Below, piece after piece: positions 7,766 to 14,848 of a stretch of 14,848 nucleotides of DNA (the first letter of the stretch is position 1; every line of letters starts with the position of its first letter). The DNA lies in the NCBI GenBank assembly GCA_031264885.1, contig JAISDM010000187.1, forward strand, positions 1 through 14,848. The letters are read 5' to 3'. The notes beneath the pieces were generated by a model. The model searched no databases, was not told the DNA's origin, and saw only the letters and a list, made by a program, of their open reading frames with translations. The translations under genes and the position numbers were made by a program. Source of the DNA: Peptococcaceae bacterium. Its GTDB lineage: Bacteria; Bacillota; Peptococcia; DRI-13; UBA5745.

Positions 7766-8536
7766 ATGAAGCGTTCTGGCGGGATTCAGAAGCCCTTTAT
7801 GATCTATTTATGGACCGGGATCTGCTTCTGTGTTATATTCGCGGTCGCTTTTTTGGTCAATCAAAGTTATATCAAAAAGAACACGGACTTGGTCAAGGCG
7901 GCGGTCGCCACGCGGGATCTGGGGGTTTACGCGCCGGTTCAGCCGACGGATTTTAAACTGGCGGATGTCCCGGCTTTGTATGCGGGCGCCGATTATGTGG
8001 GGGATTTGGAGGATTTTTTCAAGGATCAATTTTGGTTCACAAAGGAATTGGGATTGGGTCAGGGGGATATTCTCAGGCCCACCCGGCTTTCTTCCCGGAC
8101 TGAAGAAGACTCGGGTTTGCTGGCCATGATAGAGAAAGAGAAAAAGATGATGGTTTCCATTGAGACGACGCTGATTCAAAGCTGCGCGAACCTGGTTTTG
8201 CCGGGGGTGCGCGTCAACGCGGTGGTGTATATCCCAGGGAAGGAGGGTTATGAAGCTACGGAGGATCAGATGATCGGGCCGGATCAGGACGCGCGGCTGG
8301 CCGGTTTGCTGGTGGTGGATAAGAGAACCTCGGAAGGTAAGCCCATGGAAGAGAATACGGATTCCAAGCAAGAGGGGGTGCCCTACGCGATGACTGTTTT
8401 ACTGGATCAAGATGAGATGGAACGCGCCGAGGCTTTGATTCAGTACGGGGAGAAAGGGAAGATATTTTTGTTGCCGGTAGGTTTTGAGGGAGAAATGTAT
8501 CTCCGGTTTAATCAGGGAGGGATGACAAATACATAA
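7766..8536 (+). CDS. cpaB: CpaB/RcpC-like SAF-domain protein
   Basis: 256 residues with a single N-terminal membrane anchor (about 11-31) and then an SAF-type domain. The segment VKAAVATRDLGVYAPVQPTD (43-62) and the later GQGDILRP (98-105) are the usual SAF landmarks. The C-terminal half (about 125-250) resembles the RcpC/CpaB region (MMVSIETT, VLPGVRVNAVV). In Gram-negative Tad systems RcpC/CpaB works with the outer-membrane secretin and may bind peptidoglycan. No secretin exists here, so it may act directly in the wall. ATG 7766 follows purine-rich GAAGGGGG and AAGG (7747-7760). The following gene begins at or just before its stop codon. Confidence 0.75.
   Translation: MKRSGGIQKPFMIYLWTGICFCVIFAVAFLVNQSYIKKNTDLVKAAVATRDLGVYAPVQPTDFKLADVPALYAGADYVGDLEDFFKDQFWFTKELGLGQGDILRPTRLSSRTEEDSGLLAMIEKEKKMMVSIETTLIQSCANLVLPGVRVNAVVYIPGKEGYEATEDQMIGPDQDARLAGLLVVDKRTSEGKPMEENTDSKQEGVPYAMTVLLDQDEMERAEALIQYGEKGKIFLLPVGFEGEMYLRFNQGGMTNT
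8514..8531 (+). promoter_or_regulatory. Ribosome binding site followed by a possible AUA start
   Basis: AGGGAGGG (8514-8521) is followed seven bases later by ATA (8529-8531), in frame with the gene annotated from 8550. Starting there would add the residues (M)HKKILFV, giving a normal basic signal-peptide n-region. No Shine-Dalgarno precedes the GTG at 8550 or the ATG at 8553. Confidence 0.4.
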
Positions 8537-8549
8537 GAAAATATTATTT

Positions 8550-9203
8550 GTGATGAGCCTGTTCTTGATGCTCTGCGTATGTTTTTTGCCTATGACGGCT
8601 TTAGAGGACATCCGGGTATACGTCGATGGTCAGCCGGTGTATTTCCCGGATCAGCCGCCCTCTGTGGTCAACGGCAGGACCCTGGTTCCGCTGCGTTTCG
8701 TGACGGAGGCGCTGGGGGCTCAGGTGGAGTGGATCGCGGAAGAAAATAGAATCAATATATATACAAATGAAAATAAAAAAGATCAAGTGATTCCGGAACC
8801 GATATTGACTGGCTGGTCTTCGACCAGCGAGGGCATCGGCGGAATTTATCTGGAGAACGCCGGTGAATTTGAGAATATGGAAGTGAAGGCGGAGAATCTG
8901 AGTTATCCGGAATTGGACAGAACCGTCGTGAGAACCGGGCCTGAAAGGCGGGCGGTCACTGTGAATTCTCAGGAATGGAAAGCTGTGGAAGGGAAGCCGA
9001 TGTCCATAGTGACGTTTATGACGGCGAATACCGGGGAGAATTTGGTGTCGCCCAGAATCGAGATTCCTTTGGGAACGGTCGTTGAGTTTAAACTGACGTT
9101 TCGCAGGGGGGAAGCGCAGCGGGTGGCTTACGCGGCGCTGGTATACGGAGAAAACGACCATGTGGTGAAGGATGGGGTTCGGGTGCAGAAGGAGCGGTTT
9201 TGA
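8550..9203 (+). CDS. Secreted protein with copper-amine-oxidase-N ('stalk') domain
   Basis: 217 residues from GTG 8550. A hydrophobic signal segment (about 1-18) is followed by a complete stalk-domain signature at about 21-72: IRVYVDGQPVYF, then NGRTLVPLRFVTEALGAQV (positions about 41-59) and a final strand INIYT. This domain is common in exported wall-associated proteins of Clostridia and related groups. The C-terminal 140 residues are beta-rich and unrecognised. As written, the start lacks both a ribosome binding site and the basic residues of a signal peptide. The sequence just upstream in frame (ATA CAT AAG AAA) supplies both, so the true start may be an AUA at 8529, or one base is wrong near 8522-8526. 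The position in the operon suggests an extracytoplasmic pilus accessory. Confidence 0.75.
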   Translation: MMSLFLMLCVCFLPMTALEDIRVYVDGQPVYFPDQPPSVVNGRTLVPLRFVTEALGAQVEWIAEENRINIYTNENKKDQVIPEPILTGWSSTSEGIGGIYLENAGEFENMEVKAENLSYPELDRTVVRTGPERRAVTVNSQEWKAVEGKPMSIVTFMTANTGENLVSPRIEIPLGTVVEFKLTFRRGEAQRVAYAALVYGENDHVVKDGVRVQKERF

Positions 9204-10823
9204 TTGAAAAAGAGACATTTGATCTTGGTTGTGTTTTTGCTGCTGAGCGCTTTCCCTCAGATCCTGCCGGGCGCGGACACGGGTGAGGTATGGGATCAGC
9301 GGTACCGCTACTATGAGGCGGAGGACAATCATTACGTGAATACCTGGTACCGGCAAAAACCGTCTGTCAGCGCGTTTCGCTTACAAATTTGGAGGGATGA
9401 GGCGCTCCTGAGCGAGACCCAGTCTCCGGCGACCAACCGGTATGAGTTCGAAAGCGGGGCCGAGGGGAGCCGGCCCCTGGATATAGGAGAAGCGGCGCGC
9501 GTACAGGCCCGGGAGGGGGATGAGATTCGAGTCTATGGGGTTCCTTATCCGGACATCCGGGCTTGGGACTGGCAGTGCTTTATGCCGGACCGTTCTGAGG
9601 AAAGGACGGTGTATTGGACGCAGACGCCCTTTGAATATGTGTCCGTTTTTGAGACCGCGGGGGAATACCGTTATTATTTAAGCACACATAACGGCTCGGA
9701 TTGGTCCAGTTATGGGAATTACCGGGTCTTTAAGCCGAAGGAGGATACGGGCGCTTCCTTGGACTACTGGTGGTATTTCACGGAATTAATTGTGGATGTA
9801 GAGGAAGCGCCGCCGGATTTGGCGGTTTTGGAGCTGACGGCCGAAACCCCGGCGCCCGCGAAAAGCGTCCAGGAAGCGGTCGCCTGGATCCAGAACAAAG
9901 GGCATCAAGACGAAAACGCCCACATTCGGTACTATGCGGGCGGGATAAAGATATTGGAGGAGGACGCGGTGATTCAGGCCGGCGACATCATTGAGAGAGT
10001 GTTCCGGTTTGAAGTGCCGCCGGAAGGCGGGATTGAGCTGAAGGTGGAAGTAACGCCGCTGCCGGGGGAGATTCAGCTGGGTGATAACGTCAAACAAATC
10101 CGGGTGGAGACGGCGGAAGAGAAAAGTATCATCTCTGAATGCCCCTTTGGGAATTCAAACATATCGGACCGTTGGACGACCACATATGTGTGGACTGAAA
10201 CCGTCGGGAGAAAGAAGCTCACAAAGAGAGCGGCCGTCCAATACAGTGAAAAACTGGAAATGAATGTTCAAATTAACACATACCAGGATATTGTAACAAA
10301 TCCGAACCGAAACACGGATTCGGACTGGCAAAGCCGCGGATCCTGGGAGATCATTCCCTATTCCAGGGACAGGGGGCTGGACGCTAAAGAGGTGACCCGG
10401 GCAGGTTACGGATTTGAGGTAAAGGTCAAGACGGCCTACCAGACAGACTGGGAAACCAAGGCGCCGTCGAAAGCCCGGCCTTACGGGGGTGTCTATAAAG
10501 GGCCGGCGTCTGTCAAAGCCAGTTTTTATGATACCGGCGGAAAGAAGATAGATGAGGTTCTCCTGATTCCAACTCAGGGAAGCGCCGGAGACAGAGAGAT
10601 CGTCTGGGAGCTTCCGGAGAAGGCGCATGTATTTATGGACGGCACTTCCATCAAGGAGCGCAAGCATTATGTGCCGCTGGATACGGCGGACGGCGGCTAC
10701 CGGGTGAGAGTGACGTGCGAGCCTTGCGGGCGCAACCGGTTGAGTTTGTGCGCGCAGAAGGATGTGACCGTATACGGGGATTTGTATGACGACCTCTACA
10801 CGCGTCCGGAAAAAGCGGGATGA
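9204..10823 (+). CDS. Large secreted accessory protein with CARDB-like domain
   Basis: 539 residues. A classic signal peptide (MKKRH then a hydrophobic run to about 20, likely cut near 23-24) shows export; no lipobox cysteine or sortase motif is visible. Residues about 204-301 resemble a CARDB/Ig-like module (PDLAVLELTAETPAP, then HIRYYAGGIKIL and GDNVKQIRVE). The N-terminal part is rich in aromatic residues and beta strands (about 30-180), and the C-terminal part (about 305-539) is also beta-rich and unrecognised. The TTG start follows AGAAGGAG (9188-9195) and comes directly after the stop codon of the stalk-domain gene. Its stop overlaps the peptidase start as ATGA. Likely an extracellular structural or adhesive part of the pilus; this is inference from context. 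Confidence 0.7.
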   Translation: MKKRHLILVVFLLLSAFPQILPGADTGEVWDQRYRYYEAEDNHYVNTWYRQKPSVSAFRLQIWRDEALLSETQSPATNRYEFESGAEGSRPLDIGEAARVQAREGDEIRVYGVPYPDIRAWDWQCFMPDRSEERTVYWTQTPFEYVSVFETAGEYRYYLSTHNGSDWSSYGNYRVFKPKEDTGASLDYWWYFTELIVDVEEAPPDLAVLELTAETPAPAKSVQEAVAWIQNKGHQDENAHIRYYAGGIKILEEDAVIQAGDIIERVFRFEVPPEGGIELKVEVTPLPGEIQLGDNVKQIRVETAEEKSIISECPFGNSNISDRWTTTYVWTETVGRKKLTKRAAVQYSEKLEMNVQINTYQDIVTNPNRNTDSDWQSRGSWEIIPYSRDRGLDAKEVTRAGYGFEVKVKTAYQTDWETKAPSKARPYGGVYKGPASVKASFYDTGGKKIDEVLLIPTQGSAGDREIVWELPEKAHVFMDGTSIKERKHYVPLDTADGGYRVRVTCEPCGRNRLSLCAQKDVTVYGDLYDDLYTRPEKAG

Positions 10824-11233
10824 AACCGCTGTGCTTTTTGGTCACGATCCTGTGGACTTCGGTTCAGGATTTGAGATTTCATAGAATTCCGAATCAGGCG
10901 GTATTGTTTGGGTTTGTAAGCGCGTTCTGTCTGGCTTGGGAACAGGGAGGGGGCGCGGCGTGTCTGGGGGCGCTGGGCGCCTCTCTGCTGGGATTCCTGA
11001 TCCATTGGCCCGGGTACTGCCGGGGGGAATTGGGGGGAGGGGATGTGAAACTGTTTTCCGCTTATTGCGCGTTATCCGGATTATCCCATATGTCAAAACT
11101 GATTCCGGCCTATGGCATTTGTTTGGCGGCGCTGCTGCTGTTTGTGAAGATCCGGGGCGCCCGGACCGGGCGCGGCGCGGCGGCGCCTCTGGCGCCGTGG
11201 ATGGCGGCGGCCGTGATTCTCTCTATGCTTTGA
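10820..11233 (+). CDS. tadV: Prepilin peptidase, A24 family (TadV/CpaA type)
   Basis: 137-residue polytopic membrane aspartyl protease that cuts the leader from type IVb prepilins. The two catalytic aspartates are visible: Asp17 in VQDLRFHRIPN (15-25) and Asp75 in the GxGD motif GGGDVKLF (72-79). Hydrophobic segments surround these at about 2-14, 26-40, 47-62, 79-107 and 122-137. It lacks the N-terminal methyltransferase domain of PilD, as usual for TadV/CpaA. It is the last gene of the pilus run, coupled by an ATGA overlap to the large secreted protein. Its natural substrates are presumably the small D-x-R-G proteins encoded at 6722-7329. No terminator follows. Confidence 0.9.
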   Translation: MKPLCFLVTILWTSVQDLRFHRIPNQAVLFGFVSAFCLAWEQGGGAACLGALGASLLGFLIHWPGYCRGELGGGDVKLFSAYCALSGLSHMSKLIPAYGICLAALLLFVKIRGARTGRGAAAPLAPWMAAAVILSML

Positions 11234-11257
11234 CGGCAGAATATGGTACAATATAGC
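11230..11257 (+). promoter_or_regulatory. Possible promoter upstream of apgM
   Basis: TTGACG (11230-11235) spans the peptidase stop codon and is followed after 16 bases by TATAGC (11252-11257). An alternative -10, TACAAT (11247-11252) with an extended TG at 11244-11245, overlaps it. Either would give apgM its own transcript. No terminator precedes it, so read-through from the pilus operon is also possible. Confidence 0.4.
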
Positions 11258-11292
11258 TAAGGCAGCTTTGTGAGAGGGAGAGCATAGAAGAC

Positions 11293-12522
11293 ATGGAGAG
11301 CGTGAGAAAAAAATACGTGCTGGTTTTGGCCGACGGAATGGCGGATACTCCGGTGGCGGCATTAAATGGCAAAACACCGATGCAGGCGGCGCATAAGCCT
11401 CATATGGATCAACTGGCAAAAAAAGGAGTCGTAGGGATGGTGAAAACCATCCCTGACGGCATGTCAACCGGCAGCGACACGGCCAACATGGCGGTCATGG
11501 GGTATGACCCCCGGAAATATTATACCGGCCGGTCTCCGTTTGAGGCTTACAGCATGGGGCTTCGTTTGGAGGACGCGGATGTTTCTTTCAGGTGTAATTT
11601 GGTGCATGTTTCTGAAGAAACGCCTTATGAGGAAAAAATCATGCTGGATCACAGCAGCGATGAAATCAGCACGGAGGAAGCCGCGGAGCTGATCCGGACA
11701 GTTCAGTCGGAACTGGGCGCGGAACGGATGCGTTTTTATCCGGGGGTCAGCTACCGGCATATCTTGCTTTGGAAAGACGCGCCCTGGGACTTTGAGTTTA
11801 CGCCCCCCCATGATATTTTGGGCCGGAGGGTTGGGGACTATATGCCGAAAGGCGCCTATGGCGGGAAGTTTTGTCAAATGATCAAAGACAGTTACCGTTT
11901 CTTGGAGGCGCAGCCGGTGAACCGGAGAAGAAAAGAACGGGGGCTTTTGACCGCGAATTCCATTTGGATATGGGGAGAAGGCAAACGCCCGGCCATACAG
12001 AGCTTCAAGGAGAAGTACGGGCTGTCGGGCGCGGTGATTTCCGCGGTGGACTTAATCAAGGGCCTGGGCTTGTGCGCCGGGATGGACTCCATAGATGTGG
12101 AGGGCGTCACCGGGACTTATCGGACCAATTATAAGGGAAAGCTTCAGGCGGCGTTGGACGCGCTGGATTCAGGGAAGGATTTCGTGTACATCCACTTGGA
12201 GGGGCCGGACGAATGCGGCCACAGAGCTGAAACCGCGAATAAGGTCACCGCCATTGAGCGAATCGACGGGGAGATTGTCGGGCCCTTGATGGCGGCGCTG
12301 GATAAAAGCGGCGCGCCTTTCAGTCTCATGGTGACGCCGGATCATCCGACGCCGCTGAATCTGAGGACGCATACCAACAGCCCGGTTCCTTTCCTGATTT
12401 ACGACAGCGAGAACCCAACAGAAAAGCCGCTCCAGGTCTTTGACGAGGAAGGCGCGGCGAAGACGGGGGTTTTTTATCCGGAGGGGTATCTTTTGATGGA
12501 CGGTTTTTTGAAACATGCGTGA
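11293..12522 (+). CDS. apgM: Cofactor-independent phosphoglycerate mutase, archaeal type (ApgM)
   Basis: Interconverts 3- and 2-phosphoglycerate in glycolysis and gluconeogenesis without 2,3-bisphosphoglycerate, using two metal ions. It belongs to the alkaline phosphatase superfamily. The 409 residues match the roughly 400-residue archaeal-type branch rather than the 510-residue GpmI type. Metal and catalytic residues are intact: Asp14 in LADGMAD, Ser61 in STGSDTAN (58-65), Asp306 and His310 in EGPDECGH (303-310), Asp350/His351 in TPDHPTP, and His360. The ATG at 11293 follows AGAGGGAGAG (11273-11282). The end overlaps the next gene by eight bases, so the downstream hypothetical gene is probably cotranscribed. 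Some members of this family in bacteria have been annotated as homoserine-kinase-like, but this sequence fits the mutase. Confidence 0.93.
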   Translation: MESVRKKYVLVLADGMADTPVAALNGKTPMQAAHKPHMDQLAKKGVVGMVKTIPDGMSTGSDTANMAVMGYDPRKYYTGRSPFEAYSMGLRLEDADVSFRCNLVHVSEETPYEEKIMLDHSSDEISTEEAAELIRTVQSELGAERMRFYPGVSYRHILLWKDAPWDFEFTPPHDILGRRVGDYMPKGAYGGKFCQMIKDSYRFLEAQPVNRRRKERGLLTANSIWIWGEGKRPAIQSFKEKYGLSGAVISAVDLIKGLGLCAGMDSIDVEGVTGTYRTNYKGKLQAALDALDSGKDFVYIHLEGPDECGHRAETANKVTAIERIDGEIVGPLMAALDKSGAPFSLMVTPDHPTPLNLRTHTNSPVPFLIYDSENPTEKPLQVFDEEGAAKTGVFYPEGYLLMDGFLKHA

Positions 12523-13081
12523 CTACGGCGTGGTTTACGAAGAACAGGGCGGGCGGACAGTCAACCGTTATCAATGGCAGCTCTTCTTCCCGATCCTTTT
12601 GGCGGTGGTCGCTTTCACTCTGGTCAGCGGGGCCGGATTAAGTCCGGCGGTTTTGGGGGCGCGGCTTCTGCTGTACGGGGTCGCGGCGGGGGCTTATCTT
12701 TTCGCGATACGGCGGCAGAACAGAACGCAAACCTCTCTGTACCGGCTGACGAAAGAGGGCGTCTATGTCCGTCAGCTGGATAGGGCCAATAGAGTGGATA
12801 TTGAGTATCAGATTGAGTATTCCGCGATTTTGTGGGCGGGCGCTTACGCGGATCAGACCTCTTTGAGACGTGTGCGTGAATGGTACGCGATGCGCGGCGC
12901 GGTCGGACCCGGAAGCGGAGCCGCCGCGCCCGGGCCCGGGATTCGGAGTACGCGCGGATGGCAGGGGATCGGCATTGTATTTGAAGAACAGGGCGAGATG
13001 ATGACGCGGCATTTGGAAGTGTCCACGGTATTTTTTCAGTATTTGGAGAGGCAATTGAACTTGGTCCGGCATATTATTTAG
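12515..13081 (+). CDS. Hypothetical membrane protein with two N-terminal TM helices
   Basis: 188 residues, family not recognised. Hydrophobic helices lie at about 22-40 and 46-65, followed by a soluble domain. The octapeptide GVVYEEQG (5-12), just before the first helix, is nearly repeated as GIVFEEQG at 153-160, and both are followed by a stretch of charged and aromatic residues. The segment YRLTKEGVYVRQ (76-87) looks like one edge of a small beta domain, and a Gly/Ala/Pro-rich linker (about 129-143) precedes the second motif. The architecture (two helices, then a beta-rich cytoplasmic part) resembles PH-like/YcxB-type membrane proteins, but that is a weak guess. The start overlaps the apgM stop (ATGCGTGA), so translation is likely coupled. 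Confidence 0.65.
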   Translation: MRDYGVVYEEQGGRTVNRYQWQLFFPILLAVVAFTLVSGAGLSPAVLGARLLLYGVAAGAYLFAIRRQNRTQTSLYRLTKEGVYVRQLDRANRVDIEYQIEYSAILWAGAYADQTSLRRVREWYAMRGAVGPGSGAAAPGPGIRSTRGWQGIGIVFEEQGEMMTRHLEVSTVFFQYLERQLNLVRHII

Positions 13082-13134
13082 AGAACCGTATTAGAATATG
13101 AACAGAGCCGGATATCATGGAAAGAGGTGTCAAG

Positions 13135-13566
13135 ATGGATGTGAGACGGTCGGAAAAAGAATTTTGCCTTATATTGCCTGAGCCGCGCGTTGAAATATCG
13201 GGGGTTCATGTGGAGCCCGGCCAGATCGAATACGGTTTCGCTGACGGGCATATTCAATTTTGGGATCATTGGAAGATCCAAGTTATGTACCTGGCCGTCG
13301 GTGAAGATGGCGCGGCCGCGGAAAAACAGTTCCAGGAGACTGTTTTGTGGGAAGACCGGTTTTTGGCGGCTCAGCCGGACGGCGGCGCCTATCCGCCCGT
13401 ATACCGAACCCTGCCTTATTGCGTTAGAATAGCCGCTTCGAAAGGGGCGGGAAGCGGCAGCCGGCTGTCCCTTTCCGTCGTGACTGTGACGGCGTTTGAG
13501 CCGGACAGGGAGAGATCATCCAAAGATCTGGTGCGAAACGCGCTGAAGCGATTGGGGATAGCGTAA
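13135..13566 (+). CDS. Hypothetical protein, possibly SPOCS/DUF3794-like
   Basis: 143 residues, no signal peptide or membrane helix, so probably cytoplasmic. The middle part, GHIQFWDHWKIQVMYLAVGE (38-57), then a run to WEDRFL (72-77), resembles the 'G-x-Q-I-x-Y' pattern of SPOCS/DUF3794 domains of sporulation and cell-envelope proteins in Clostridia. The likeness is weak and by eye. The last strand-rich part (LSLSVVTVTAFEPD) is followed by a basic helix. ATG 13135 is preferred because AGAGG (13123-13127) lies seven bases upstream; ATG 13117 would add six residues with no good ribosome binding site. The stop overlaps the next start (TAATG, 13564-13568), which ties it to the membrane exporter gene. 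Confidence 0.6.
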   Translation: MDVRRSEKEFCLILPEPRVEISGVHVEPGQIEYGFADGHIQFWDHWKIQVMYLAVGEDGAAAEKQFQETVLWEDRFLAAQPDGGAYPPVYRTLPYCVRIAASKGAGSGSRLSLSVVTVTAFEPDRERSSKDLVRNALKRLGIA

Positions 13567-14666
13567 TGAAAACCTTTATCGGCGCGAGGGTGTTCAAAAC
13601 CGCCATCGCTGTGCTGGTCAGCATATTATTGAGCGAGCGGCTCGGACTGGTTCCGGTCTTTGCCTCAACCTCCGCGTATCTGTCCATGAAGCCCTCTGTG
13701 GGACTGGCATGGAACAACGTCAAGGAACAATTGGGCATGCAATTGATCGCGTTCACTTTTTCAATTTTGTTCGGTTTGGTGATCGGGCCGGGTCCCATCG
13801 CCGTATTTATTTCTGTGATCGTCATCTTTCAAATCGCGATCCATTTTAAATGGACCAACAACATGAATATGGGCGTGGTGTCGGCGCTTTATATTTTATC
13901 CGCGCCGGCGACGGATTTTGTGCATCAGGTGCTTCTGCGCATCGCGGGAATTTCCCTTGGGATTTGTGTGGGCTTTGTCGTGAATGTGTTTATCGATCCG
14001 CCGGAATACCGCAGCGGGATGATTTCGCGCGGGCTGGATCTTGAGAATCTGCTGATGCGTTCCCTCCAGGACGCGGTTCACGCGTATATAAACCGCACGT
14101 CCATCGACCCGGATCAGCAAGCCTTGAGAAAGACGGAATTTAAAAAACTGTACAATGAAATGAATAAGAATTATAATTTATATAAGAACGACCGTTTCCC
14201 GCTGTTTGATTTGGGCAACAGTGAGGAAACGGATCTGGAAATCAGTTTTTTTCATGATTACCGGGACTATTTAAAGGGTGTCACGGACCGGATTCAGGAT
14301 GTGTGGTCCTGGTCGGACGGACAAAAGAAACGGGGAGAGGAAGAGGAATATGAGGGCGCGGGGCAGTCGGACGAGCTGGAGCGGGTTTTGACCGTGCTGA
14401 GGGACGCGCTGGATATCGCCATAGAGAAAGACGGATTGCTCCAGGATAAGGTGCGTATCGGGACGGCGGTTCCGACGGAGCCGGTATCGGTTTGGAATAA
14501 AATAGACGAGGCGCTTCAAAGCTGGCATCTGGCGGCGAAGGACGACCGGGATACCCTTCATCAGCTGACGGAGATATCGATCATCACTCAAAAAATCCAA
14601 TGGCTTATTTCCGCGGCGGACAGCCTGGTGCGGAAGCCGCCGGAGCACTTAGGCAATGTCATATGA
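13566..14666 (+). CDS. Aromatic acid exporter family membrane protein (ArAE_1/FUSC-like)
   Basis: 366 residues. The N-terminal membrane domain has helices at about 6-27, 55-74, 76-95, 103-117 and 121-143, starting with GARVFKTAIAVLVSILLSER and including the segment FASTSAYLSMKPSVG that is typical of the FUSC/aromatic acid exporter families (ArAE_1, as in the Bacillus YqjA type). The C-terminal part (about 150-366) is a long charged helical cytoplasmic domain. This layout, five or six helices plus a helical tail at about 350 residues, fits the Gram-positive ArAE_1 branch. The substrate is unknown. The gene is coupled to the preceding one by a one-base overlap and is the last recognised gene before the right-hand repeat. 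Confidence 0.8.
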   Translation: MKTFIGARVFKTAIAVLVSILLSERLGLVPVFASTSAYLSMKPSVGLAWNNVKEQLGMQLIAFTFSILFGLVIGPGPIAVFISVIVIFQIAIHFKWTNNMNMGVVSALYILSAPATDFVHQVLLRIAGISLGICVGFVVNVFIDPPEYRSGMISRGLDLENLLMRSLQDAVHAYINRTSIDPDQQALRKTEFKKLYNEMNKNYNLYKNDRFPLFDLGNSEETDLEISFFHDYRDYLKGVTDRIQDVWSWSDGQKKRGEEEEYEGAGQSDELERVLTVLRDALDIAIEKDGLLQDKVRIGTAVPTEPVSVWNKIDEALQSWHLAAKDDRDTLHQLTEISIITQKIQWLISAADSLVRKPPEHLGNVI

Positions 14667-14675
14667 CAAAGTATT

Positions 14676-14696
14676 CAAACTGCGATTCGTAGTTTG
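14676..14696 (+). other. Small stem-loop after the exporter gene
   Basis: CAAACTGCG (14676-14684) pairs with CGTAGTTTG (14688-14696), nine pairs including one G-U, around an ATT loop, ten bases after the stop codon. There is no following T-run, so a terminator role is unproven. Confidence 0.35.
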
Positions 14697-14722
14697 GCGC
14701 AAATACCCGGTGGAGGGGGAGG

Positions 14723-14830
14723 ATGCCGACCTTACGGCTCCGCGTTTTGAATTTCTACGGCTCAATTTGCTGCAAAAGCCAAACTCGCTCCGCTCAGACA
14801 GTGGCTTTTGCGGACGCAAATTTCGCCTAG
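14723..14830 (+). CDS. Short open frame running through the right-hand repeat
   Basis: A 35-residue frame starts at ATG 14723, immediately after the purine-rich GGAGGGGGAGG (14712-14722), and reads across the fold-back repeat to the TAG at 14828-14830. Its residues (MPTLRLRVLNFYG at the start, then a CCK stretch) have no signal or domain I recognise. The same frame is open in the left copy (1-93), and the only difference between copies, CAA versus CAG, is silent (both Gln). With one substitution this could be chance. It may be a translated repeat rather than a functional gene. Confidence 0.25.
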   Translation: MPTLRLRVLNFYGSICCKSQTRSAQTVAFADANFA

Positions 14831-14848
14831 AAATTCTAAAACGCTCCG
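14738..14848. repeat. Fold-back repeat, right copy
   Basis: Direct repeat of 1-111, identical except for G at 14797. The same nested self-complementary arms are present, so the unit forms one long imperfect hairpin. The left edge, after ACCTTACGG, is visible here: the match begins at CTCCGCG, but the window's own start at base 1 sets that limit, so the true element boundary may lie further left. The right edge is cut by the end of the window. Confidence 0.85.

Overview
The window reads as a chromosomal fragment of a monoderm Bacillota, most likely an uncultured member of class Clostridia. This is inferred from strong AGGAGG-type ribosome binding sites with frequent TTG/GTG starts, a Tad/type IVb pilus locus without a secretin or outer-membrane genes, a copper-amine-oxidase-N ('stalk') wall-type domain, and an archaeal-type phosphoglycerate mutase. 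All recognised genes lie on the + strand. No tRNA, rRNA, CRISPR array, transposase or phage gene was seen.

Layout. (1) 1-111: a fold-back repeat, present again at 14738-14848 with one difference. (2) 127-974: uppP (undecaprenyl-diphosphatase), whose ribosome binding site sits in one arm of a long hairpin. (3) 975-1274: a dispersed-type palindromic repeat, a GC hairpin, a strong intrinsic terminator, then a promoter with an overlapping inverted repeat. (4) 1275-11233: an 11-gene Tad-like pilus operon, in the order receiver-plus-pseudo-ATPase TadZ/CpaE-like protein, second MinD-like pseudo-ATPase, CpaF/TadA motor ATPase, TadB, TadC, tiny pilin, two pseudopilin-like proteins, CpaB/RcpC (SAF), two secreted accessory proteins (one stalk-domain, one CARDB-like) and a prepilin peptidase. 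(5) 11293-14666: a second tightly spaced run with apgM, a two-TM hypothetical protein, a hypothetical with weak SPOCS/DUF3794 resemblance, and an aromatic-acid-exporter-family membrane protein.

How it works together (inference from family knowledge). CpaF would power TadB/TadC, which assemble pilin processed by the A24 peptidase. The two TadZ-like proteins would place or scaffold the machine at the membrane, and CpaB plus the two secreted proteins would form the extracytoplasmic part that replaces the Gram-negative secretin. The most unusual points are the pair of TadZ-like proteins that both lack the P-loop lysine, a shared D-x-R-G-x4-T motif in the two small pilin-like proteins in place of the usual Glu at +5, the paired accessory secreted proteins, a likely non-standard AUA start, and the structured repeat that bounds the window and carries an open frame.
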